A stretch of 64,000 bases of DNA, from positions 1,885,253 through 1,949,252 of the forward strand of contig NC_049991.1 in assembly GCF_000003815.2 (NCBI RefSeq), written 5' to 3'. Below are positions 41,779 through 51,900 of the stretch, one piece after another (the stretch's first letter is position 1; the number at the start of each line of letters is the position of its first letter). The notes beneath the pieces are model-generated. The model was given only the letters and a program-made list of their open reading frames with translations. It had not been told where the DNA came from and did no database searches. Both the position numbers and the translations under genes were made by a program. The stretch is from Branchiostoma floridae (Eukaryota; Chordata; Leptocardii; Amphioxiformes; Branchiostomatidae).

Positions 41779-42204
41779 CTAGGTCGAAGGAGGAAGTAGG
41801 TGTTAAGTATCTTTGACAAGGGCACACCATTGGGGCCTGCTAGTGATTCAAACTCAATTCTAAGTCCACCACAAAACCACCTTTGTATGACAACGGTATT
41901 TTTGACATTGACAGTGGTTTCAGTTGCACGCAACCGTGTAATACAAAGATACTTTGACAGAATATTAGCGGAAGCAGCCATGTAAATAAATCACCAAGGC
42001 AGGGGTAAATTTTGAAACGTGCCCGAGGCAGAAGATTCTCTGACCGTACGTGATATCGGTGGTAAGAAACCAACACCGATATGAAAAGAAACCTAAAGAA
42101 AGTCCTCTAAGTTATCGTTGGTTGTAAAGGGCTTTGTGATGGTCAATGTTTGGTTTAGCCTTAAAATTCCATACTTTGAACATATACAGACGCGTGAACC
42201 CACC

Positions 42205-42455
42205 CTTAAGGTGGTATCTCCCTGCACTTGCGTCAAGCTTGCGTCACTGCGGGGTTCATTCGCTGCGTCACTGTTTTGTTATGTTCTCCGACTTTTATAA
42301 TTTAGATATTGCGTGATACGTAAAAATATGACTTAGAAGACGACAAGATACGCAGTAAGGCACTTCGTTCCTAATCTCTGAAATTCGTTGAGTATCTTTT
42401 GAACCCCGCAGTGACGCAAGCTTGGCTCAAGTGCTGTGAGATACTAGCCTTATAT
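42205..42455. repeat. Inverted-repeat element upstream of SDR copy 2
   Basis: GCTTGCGTCACTGCGGGGTTCA at about 42238 is matched inverted by TGAACCCCGCAGTGACGCAAGC at about 42401, with weaker outer arms (GTATCTCCCTGCACTTG / CAAGTGCTGTGAGATAC). It ends about 170 bp before the SDR start codon. Confidence 0.85.
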
Positions 42456-42626
42456 TTAGTGAACACTATAAATTCCATGTCGACAAAGCGTCGGTACCGA
42501 TTCTTTCAGAATGTTTATCATATACCTGACGTATAAAATCAAAAGTGTACAAATCAATAATATCAAACAGAAATTCAGTCAAGTAATAATAGTAGCATTC
42601 TGTTTTCTAGGCATCCATCTGTAACC

Positions 42627-43439
42627 ATGGCTACCATCACGCGGATGCCCGTTGCCCTGGTAACGGGAGGCGGGAGCGGCATCGGCCGTGCCACGGCGGT
42701 CAGATTTGCAGAGCTCGGGTACAGCTGTGTGGTGGCCGATATCGACGAGCAGAGCGCCAAGGAGACACTGGACATGCTCCAAACTCCGGGCATCGCCGTG
42801 CAGGTGGACGTTACCATGGTGACCAGCGTGGAAGCCATGGTAACCGCGGCGGTTCAGCGCTTCGGGCGGATCGACTGCGCCTTTAACGGCGCCGGGATCT
42901 TGGGAGCTTCGGCACGGATCGTGGAGTCGCCCGAGGACGCGTTCGACCGCGTCATGGACGTGAACGTGAAGGGCGTGTGGCTGTGTCTGAAGTACGAGAT
43001 CGCCCAGATGCTGCAGCAGGAGCCCGTCGTGAGCGACCCGGCTAGATGGGCCGACAAGCCGCACGTGTGTCGCTTCCGCGGGGTGCGGGGTAGTATCGTC
43101 AACGCCAGCAGCTATGCAGGTGTGAAGCCCTTAATGTATTACAGCCCCTACTGTGCGTCGAAGTGGGCAATTCTGGGTCTAACGCAGACAGCCGCAATGG
43201 AGTACGCCTCAGACGGGATACGTGTGAACGCCGTCTGTCCGTATCTTACCGCTACTCCCATGGGAACGCTCCTTAAGGAACAGTCGCCACCAGATATTCA
43301 GCACATGCTAGACCCTACAGGTCACCCCTTGGGTCGCCATGCAGCGCCCGAGGAGGTTGCGGAGGCCGTTTGTTGGCTCTGCAGCGACGCCTGTCCGTTC
43401 ACGACGGGAGAGCACTTGAAGATCACAGGTGGACTGTGA
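42627..43439 (+). CDS. Classical short-chain dehydrogenase/reductase, copy 2
   Basis: Also 270 codons. It is nearly identical to copy 1 over about the first 165 codons, then clearly diverged. TGGGSGIG, VADID, NGAG, VNASS and YCASKW (the YxxxK pair) are all present, so it should be catalytically competent. Substitutions cluster around the active-site and substrate loop (SYAGVKPLMYYSPYCASKW versus SLAGLLPSTWLSPYGASKW), suggesting a different substrate. TTTTCTAG/GCA sits just upstream of the ATG, again a likely 5' UTR intron acceptor. A polyadenylation signal AATAAA is at 43754-43759. An old NAD-dependent oxidoreductase role is inferred from family only. Confidence 0.93.
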   Translation: MATITRMPVALVTGGGSGIGRATAVRFAELGYSCVVADIDEQSAKETLDMLQTPGIAVQVDVTMVTSVEAMVTAAVQRFGRIDCAFNGAGILGASARIVESPEDAFDRVMDVNVKGVWLCLKYEIAQMLQQEPVVSDPARWADKPHVCRFRGVRGSIVNASSYAGVKPLMYYSPYCASKWAILGLTQTAAMEYASDGIRVNAVCPYLTATPMGTLLKEQSPPDIQHMLDPTGHPLGRHAAPEEVAEAVCWLCSDACPFTTGEHLKITGGL

Positions 43440-43479
43440 AAGGAAACTGGTTACAAAAGTATCCTATTTGTCCTGGCCA

Positions 43480-43665
43480 TCTATCCGCCCTCCGTTATAA
43501 AGTGATGGGGAATCGTCGTCTGGAGCCTAAAGTCACCTATGCGCTGAGAGAATCCTGAGACGACCGCCTACAAGCGGGCGTCTAATTCCGCGCAAAGCAG
43601 AAAAACTTCCGAGGGCTGGGCGGGTGGGTCGCTTCAGGCTCCAGACGTAGTCGGAGGGCGGCCTA
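43480..43665. repeat. Weak inverted-repeat element downstream of SDR copy 2
   Basis: CGCCCTCCG...GTCTGGAGCCT on the left and AGGCTCCAGAC...CGGAGGGCG on the right are inverted. The rest of 43440-44683 is AT-rich; I see only the AATAAA at 43754 and a minus-strand AATAAA at 44317-44322. Confidence 0.6.
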
Positions 43666-44316
43666 ACGAGTGACGAGATGCCCCTAATCTGCATACTAGT
43701 ATTTATACAATGGATGGATCACGTGTCTAACATCCGGGCGAATAGGCGACCAGAATAAATAGCAAAATTTCTGGGATCTTTTCAATACGAGCCTCCCTAA
43801 ACCCTCGTCCAGTCAGCTCGTTCAGCTCATTCTTTTCCGCCCCCAACCCACCCACAAAAATACTTTTTTGGTCTCCCAGAGTCTAAAAATTTTACCAGTC
43901 TGGATGTGACATCAAATTAATTTTCTATTCACTGCGACCGTTCCTCATTTAATATTCTTTCTCTTTTTTTTTCAAATTGCATGAGTGTTTGCAGGTACTA
44001 GCTAGCTAAAGGTACTAGCTAGCTAATAGACAACCCTATTGAAAAGAACCTCACAACACACAATTTGTTTGATGAGTTTCATTCCTACCCTATTTATTCA
44101 TCCATACAAATTTTACATGTCGTCATGGCACAATTCTTTCAGAATGCATGTGTATCGATATAGGATATTATTATTAAGTTATTAAGTATGCAGATATAAT
44201 CAACAACATTTAGTTCATGATCAAACAAGCAATAAAAGCGGCATTCTTTGTTTTATATGTATATACTAGGTACTTGGTAAGCGTGAAATATTTATTTTTT
44301 TGTGTGAATTTCTTGG

Positions 44317-44322
44317 TTTATT
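44317..44322 (-). terminator. Candidate polyadenylation signal of the ITIH-like gene
   Basis: AATAAA on the minus strand, about 365 bases past the stop codon at 44684. Two more AATAAA-like sites lie farther downstream. Confidence 0.4.
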
Positions 44323-44683
44323 CTTTACTATCAATATGAACATGAAAGCTAATCTGAGTTTCTACATCATCAATTCTATCAATTGTTAATTCCTTAATGT
44401 TTCTGTCTCTACATTTTCTCAATGGCAAACTATAATGCAACAGATTTGCAGATAGTAGGAAATTGAAGGCAGGAAATTAGATAACCTATTCTGGGACCTT
44501 AGACCTAACTTCCTGTCACTAATGTGCCTAGCAACTTTGAACCCAGCCAGAGCCAACCTTCGCATCCTGCTAATCTCCAGTTATACCATTTCCTGCCTCA
44601 CATCCTACCACTCTATGTACTGAATACAAACAACTACGGACAGACACCAACACAAACAAACATACCGAAAACAATACCCCGTC

Positions 44684-45954
44684 TTACGGAGGTAACAAAG
44701 CGAAGACAATAGCTGACGCGACGAGCCAAAATGGCCACGACCTCCAACTGGTCGCACCACTTCTAGGGGCACTAAGTAATACCGTATCAACGAACATTTT
44801 GTTAGTAGGCTGCCTCCTTCTTTCGTTCTGAATAACAACCATAGACGTGAGAGGGGTAACGAAGTTGTACTCTAAGGACATGTTAAGAGCGCGTTCCTTC
44901 AGTTTGTTTTGTTGTTCCTCTTCTGTCGCAGTACGCTCTTTCTTCAGTAGGTCTTTGATGGTGAGGTAGGCCCAAAGGCGCTCCACGAATCCCTCAGGAG
45001 CAGCTAACGAGGCCAACTACGATACATAAAATAGGGAGGGGTGTGTGTTAGCTATAGTACGCTCCCATCGGTATATGTTAAAAGCATCCTAAGCAATATC
45101 AGAGCGTTAAAAGTGGAACTGTTCTGGATGAGGCAACCTGTAATGATATTGACACCTTTTGCACTATATTTCTGCATTTATATCATCATTTCACATTTTG
45201 AGCGATTGAAAACGGCGCAGAAGCACTCGGAATATATCACACACCTGAAAATCCTCCACCAATGAAAGCGCATCCTGTGCTCCATTCCCCGTCACGGTCA
45301 CGTGGAAGTTGCTAGGCGGGGCTCCAGGGAAACGCCCGGCAACCACCACCTCAGAGCCGTTGAAGTAGTTTGAAAAGGCAGTCTGCGTGACGTCAGCAAC
45401 CTAAATATAATGCAGGAATTTAAATTTTCAGAATGTCTTAGTACAGAACATACTAAAAACTATTCAACTATATTTTGTAGCCCAGAAAATCAGGTTATAT
45501 TAGAAATTACAGTGTTGTCACTGAATCAGTTACCAATCTACAGGAATAAAAATGCATACAAAATTTGTGTATGTGTTTCAAATGACGTTTTAAAATCTGG
45601 GGACCCGGCCTTGCCCACAAATAGCCTGGTAGCTGCGGGGCGTCCCACAAAGCCATGTAGGGGTCACGTCACAAAGTGCAAAAAAAAAAAAAACACCCGT
45701 AAACTATCCGACCGGGCCCCCTTTTCCCAATTCTGTATCTGTATCTGTATCTATATAGCCGGTATATCCACCATTCGGCGTAACACATCAATTACTACAT
45801 GTAGTATCGTTAGCATTACTCACCTGAAGTGCGGGGTTGCCTGCCTGGCTGTACCCCATGTTGACGTCTATCATCAGGGGTTTGGCCACCTCGTCAAAGA
45901 AGCTCGTCAGTTGGAGTTCACCATCGTCGTCTGGGTAGATTCGTCTGGCAAACC
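44684..45954 (-). CDS. ITIH-like exons 10-12: post-VWA region and hydrophobic C-terminus
   Basis: Exon 10 (45824-45954) reads [20 protein letters not shown], exon 11 (45245-45400) contains [16 protein letters not shown], and exon 12 (44684-45016) [15 protein letters not shown] and [13 protein letters not shown], all strong ITIH features. The vertebrate proteins continue into a propeptide-bearing ITIHC domain. Here the frame ends after a small polar stretch (SAPRSGATS) and a terminal hydrophobic run ([15 protein letters not shown]), which looks like a GPI-attachment signal or a terminal anchor. Phases 1-0-0. Confidence 0.88.
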
Positions 45955-48900
45955 CTGAAATGTACAAGTAGTTGTCAACCACCTTTTCTCTCTTAGGCTT
46001 AGGCCCCATTTCAAAACCGGGCCCGGTCGGGATGTTTGCGGAAACGAGAAATAAAGTGTTTATCGAGGAATATACACAAATTATGCTCATGACTAGTTTT
46101 ATTTCTACGTTGTGAGTGTTATGGCGCCGTTTCCGAAAGCTACCAGGCCGGGCCCCGGGTTGGGAATTGTGACCTAAACCTTACCCGGAGACCTGATATT
46201 AGTCTTGATTCTTAAGATGTATCCTGAGTCCTGAAATAGTTTAAGTTTTAAGACTCTGTGACTTGCGCCAATCTTCAGTTTATGAGGACTCAGGAATAAT
46301 CCTGGAGAAATAATGAGCTACAATCTCTTTTCCCCTTCCGATAGCTAAATGTACAATGCTTTTCTGACCAAGTCGTCATATATCAGATTTTACTTTAGAA
46401 TACTAGCATGTAACATTGTACAAATACGTTATTCTATGTGGAGATTTTTCTGTTTGAGAAACAACTAAAAGTTTGCATTCTTTCTGAAAACCAACATGGC
46501 AGGTGTGGCCCATACCTCCATTTTGCAGTGCAAGTCTTTCCAGGAATTCGAACGAGACGTCGTATCCGAAACCGAGGCAGAAGAGGGCGTGGTTTCCCGC
46601 CAGGAAGTCACGTGCGTTTGCGATGATCTGATTGGTGTTCGTCACACCAACCGTGGGTTGTCCGTCCGTCAGTAAAACTATCATGGAGGCTCGACTGTCA
46701 TGGCGGGAACGGAGCTCTTGTTGGACGCCCGTTTGAGGCACTTGACATGGTCACGTAAAAAAAAGATTAAAAAATTGCGGTGGCCCAAATAAGGCTGTCA
46801 AAGGTGTCCACGTAATCCCCACGAGTTGTTCTATCGCCTACAATACGCGTGATGATTCAAATATTATTTCGGAATGAGATTTGAAGAGTCAAAGTTGGCC
46901 TTCAAACTGGCTCTTTATGCCTGTTTTCGGCCTCGATTTCGCACTGCATGGGGGTTTCCGTGCAACCGATTACGACACAGTACTTCCGGGTCGTACCAGT
47001 GAGGTCATAGCGGTCATACAGAACGCGGCTGGTATCTTGTCTCAGTTTGTGCTAGCTTCGGTAGAAGAGGATCCAAGTCATGCTTATTGATATAGTCGAA
47101 ATTATGTTTGTACTTGCAGAACGTCGTTTTGTGTTAATATCGTCTCGGTCCACATGGGGGATCTGACAAGTTCTATTATAAAGGTCCCTTCTTACGAAGT
47201 ACTAGTAACTGACATTCCTTCGTATCTGACGTTAGATGCGGTCATTCCATTGGGGAATTATCAATTAACAACTGATTGCTGAGGTTTGGACCATGGCAGG
47301 GTTAAAACTTTAAAGTAACTGAAATATTAACTTGTTCAAGAGAATAAACTGAAAAATCCTACTGAGCTGTCTGGATTGAAAACTGTGTCAATCATATGAC
47401 ACACTTCTAAAACGCATAGTAAAAGTATCTCGCTCTGACGAAAACTGTGTCAATTTGATTGACACATTTGTAGAAACGCGATGTGAATCAGTGTAAAATT
47501 GCCTTGATGGTGGATGGACAACTGTGTCAATTTGTCTGACACACTTGTAGAAAAGCGATCTTTGAACCGTATAAAACTGTCCTACAAACGGAAAACATTG
47601 TTTCGGGGGACAACTGTGTCAATCTATATCACCCACGTTTAGAAAAAGCGCTGTTTAAAACGTATAGATTGTCTTATGACGGAAAAGTTTGTCAGGAAAG
47701 CATTTTGTCAATTTATATGACACTCTAGTAGAAAAGTGTTGTTTGAGCTGTACCTAACAACTATATAGCTGAAAACTTGGTCAAAAAGATAAATGTGTCA
47801 ATTTGCATGACACACTTGTAGAAAAGGGATGTGTAAACTTGGTAAACCGTAAAAAAATCTTTTAATGACAGAAAACTTTGTCAGGAGTTCAAGTGTGCCA
47901 TTTGTATGACACAACAATTAACCTATGGAAAAGCGCTGTTCAAACCGTATATAACTAAGTAAAGGCGGAAAACATGACCAGGGGGCAAAATGTGTCAATT
48001 TGGATGACACACTAATGAAATAGCGCTTAAAGAACGATATAGTTGGTAAGGAAAGCATTTGTGTCAATCCATATAACACACTGGTAGAAAAGTGTTGATA
48101 GTGTTGTACCTAACAACTTTATTGGTGTATAGTTGGTCAAAAGTACAGCTGTGTCAAACTATATGTGGCTCAATGTGTTCAGGATACAAATTGTGTCAAT
48201 TTGTATGACACACTTTAAAATAAGCGCTGTAAGAACTGCATATAACTATTTTACAACAGAAAACTTCGTTTGGAGGACAACTGTGTCAACTGATATGACA
48301 CACTAGTAGAAAAGCTATGCTTAAACATTATCAAACTGCTTTATTGTCTATTTATAGGACATACATGTAATGTATAAAACCGATGGTTACACACTATACA
48401 CAGTATAAACCTGTCTCATGACTTTGTCGGGGTGGACAACTGTGTCAATTATTATAACGCTCTTGTAGAAAAGCGATATATAAACAGTAGCCTTAATGAC
48501 GGAAGACTTGGTCAAGAGGAAAACTGTGTCAATTTACATGACACACCTGTAGAAACGCAATGTTAAAACCTTAAATCGGATGGTACCTAGTAGGCTAGTA
48601 TAAAACTGATTTAAAACGGGAAACTTTGTCAGGAAGATAACTATATCAATTTACATGACACGCTTATGAAATTCAAGCGCCATATAAAAGGCCTTCAAGA
48701 CGGAAGACTTGGCCAGAGTACAACTGTGACAACTTACATGATACTATAGTGGAAACGCGATGTTTTAACCGTATAAAACTGTCTTAAAACGCGAAACTTT
48801 GTCAAGAAGATAACTGTATCAATTTATATGACACACTGTTGAATGTGCTATTCGGTCATAAGATAATTTAGATCGCTGTTCTATAAATTTGTCATTCAAA

Positions 48901-51900
48901 TTGACACAGTTTGTCTCCTGAACACTTTTCCGCTATTAGTTTGCTATATACAGTTCTTATTGCTCTATCTGCAAGTGTGTCATTCAAATTGACACAGTTT
49001 GTCTACTGAACACTTTTTCCGCTATTAGTTTGCTACATACAGTTCTTATTGCGCTATCTGCAAGTGTGTCATTCAAATTGACACAGTTTGTCTCCTGAAC
49101 ACTTTTCCGCTATTAGTTTGCTATATACAGTTCTTATTGCTCTATCTGCAAGTGTGTCATTCAAATTGACACAGTTTGTCTCCTGAACACTTTTTCCGCT
49201 ATTAGCTTGCTATATACAGTTCTTATTGCGCTATCTGCAAGTGTGTCATTCAAATTGAGACACAGTTTGTCTACTGAACACTTTTTCCGCTATGAGTTTG
49301 CTATATACAGTTCTTATTGCGCTATCTGCAAGTGTGTCATTCAAATTGAGACACAGTTTGTCCCCTGAACACGTTTCAGTTCGCTATGAGTTAGCTATGT
49401 ACATTTCTTATTGCGCTACCTGTAACTGTCATTCAAATTGACACAGTTTGTCTCTTGAACACTTTTCCGCTATTAGTTTGCTATATAGTTCTTACTGCTC
49501 TATCTGCAAGTGTGTCATTCAAATTGACACAGTTTGTCTTCTGAACACGTTACACTTCGCTATGAGTTAGCTATGTACATTTCTTATTGCGCTACCTGTA
49601 TATGTGTCATTCAAATTGACACAGTTTGTCTCCTGAACACTTTTTCCGCTATTAGTTTGCTATATACAGTTCTTATTGCGCTATCTGCAAGTGTGTCTGC
49701 AAGTGTGACACAGTCTTCTGAACACTTTTTGCGCGATTACATGTAGCTACATAACGTTATAGTTCTTACTGTTCTGTAAGTGTGTCATTCAAATTGACAC
49801 AGTTTCTCTTCTGAACACGTTTTTCGCTATTAGTTAGCTGTATACACTTAATGCAGCGCACAACGGTCCTTTAGATGTGTCATTTAAATTGACACAGTTT
49901 GTCTTCTGAACACGTTTTCCGCTACTAGTTAGCTATATAACGTTACAATTCTTACGGCGCTGTTTTGTGTGTCATTCACATTGGCCCAGTTTCTCTTCTG
50001 AACACGTTTTTCGCTATTGATTAGCAATATACTGTTCTAATCTTAGTTAATCCCTCAGTCAGGCGCGAGCAATGTATCTAATATCTTCAACAGTTAACAG
50101 TCAGATGCAAAAAGTCTTCGTGGGGTAACGTTACCTAACGTTACAGTTCACTTTACCCACGAGGCAACCTATTGGAATATCACCTTACAGATTGCTGTCT
50201 TATACTTCAAAGACATTTCAATATTACTTCTTTACATGATAAAACGCTGACAGCACCATCAAAAGTATTTGTGTACACTACCGAGTGAGGTCCCGAGTGA
50301 CTGCCGCAACGGTATAGCGTGACGCGGAAACAGTCGAACCTCGCCCACTAAGCGGACACCCCGAAACCCCCATACGGTGCGTATTTCGGCTTGAAAACAA
50401 TGGCGAAACCATAGGAAAAAGCTGTCGAAAATCGGTCAACTTTGACATCAAATATATACTTTCTCGTAAAAGTCCATCGGTTGAGATTCACAAGGCAGAT
50501 AGAAAAACTCGTGGGGATTACGTGGACACCTTTGACAGCCTTATTTGGGCCACCGCAATTTTTTAATCTTTTTTTTTACGTGACCATGTCAAGTGCCTCA
50601 AACGGGCGTCCAACACTGGGTCCAACAGGACAGAGGCTTCCAGGATGGCATCGTTAATGTTCGTTCCTTGCAGTAACGGAAAGCGTATTAGTTTTTTTTC
50701 GCGACGCCTCAGGGGCGAAGCCGTCAGTATAGTACTGCGATTAGGTTGCCAAACAATCTATAAATTCAAAGCATGCATTCCCTTGTGAATTCGTGTCATG
50801 GAAACACCTTGCGGGACCGACCTTATCATACAGCAAAAGTATGTACACACTACTACATTTTTTATTAAAGCTTTTTTGTCTTTTTTTATAATAAAGTCAC
50901 TGCCCAAACTATGAAGAGCAGAATATTCTAAAAAGGTAATGTTTTGATATCTTTTACAAACAAAGTGCAAACTACAAATTAACATGACGTCTTTGTTAGA
51001 CGTTGACTCCTAAAAACACCTTTTGCGACACTTAACTATCAACTTGTTTCAACGTAGCTATTGTTACTCCTCACGTACCTCCCTGTGCTACCATGCTGGT
51101 GACGTAAGTGTCAGCAGCCCTGATGCTTTCCTGATTGGCTACCTGCAGTTCCGACTTCCACCGCTTGGTGCGGTCAGAGAACGTCACGATGTTGAAGAAG
51201 TCCGTTTCTCGAAGCTAGGAGAGGGGAGGAAGAATTAACCACAATAAAGAGTGAAAAAAATTCCAAATTGGTATACCTGGTAACTGTAGTAATTATAGTA
51301 TATATGACAGATTTGCATTCACTACTGGAGGTAAGTAGATTCTCTTATTAAAAACAAACAAACAAATAAATAAATAAACAAATTGCTTACCTCATCCAAG
51401 ATGACTGCCATGGCCTCCTTAGTCTGAAGTATCTTGTCCCCGCTCATGGATCCGCTGACGTCAATCACAAAGATCACATTCTTGGGCATGACTGGTAAAC
51501 CGGTCGGCGCGAAGTAGTGTACAAAGTAGTCCCCGTAAACCTGCGCAAATAACGACATTAAATTCAAAGTTTCTACTAGATACTTTTTAAAAATTATTTC
51601 CTACAACTATAACGGAATGATAAGAATAAATGTCAAATATTTGTCATTGTACATTAAGTCAATTTGACATAAATTGTGTTCGTTTAAGAAGAAAACTGTT
51701 TTACCTGGATGAATCCGATCTGTTGCTGGCGATTGACGTCATACTGCACGACGAAATCTCCCATGATGCCCTGGGCAGACATGGCGGCCTGTTTTTGCTC
51801 GGACGGCGAGTATGTGACGGTGTAATGTTCAGGACTCACACGTGACACAGTCGCAGTGGACAACTCATCTGTTCAACGTAACAAACGACATTCATCTGGT

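Larger units (their letters stand above)
46719..50615. mobile_element. Foldback-like transposable element inside ITIH VWA coding sequence
   Basis: It is 3,897 bp long. The outer 117 bp (46719-46835 and 50499-50615) are inverted and nearly identical, starting TGTTGGACGCCCGTTTGAGG. Inside are partly similar arms (46836-47380; 50040-50498) and then two tandem-repeat arrays in opposite orientation meeting near 48870. No transposase-like frame is visible. Flanks give a 2-bp duplication (CT on the plus strand, 46717-46718 and 50616-50617). The long inverted arms with internal tandem repeats resemble foldback (FB/TU-type) elements, which are known from insects and sea urchins; the assignment is by structure only. 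Confidence 0.88.

Noticed and set aside
42575-43102. Antisense ORFs opposite the SDR genes (also at 37.6-38.5 and 57.4-57.9 kb)
   Set aside because: GC-rich coding DNA leaves long antisense frames; the SDR motifs are on the other strand.
48885-50035. CRISPR-like array of regularly spaced repeats
   Set aside because: The full 88-bp unit is repeated, with no distinct unique spacers, inside a eukaryotic transposon with inverted ends.
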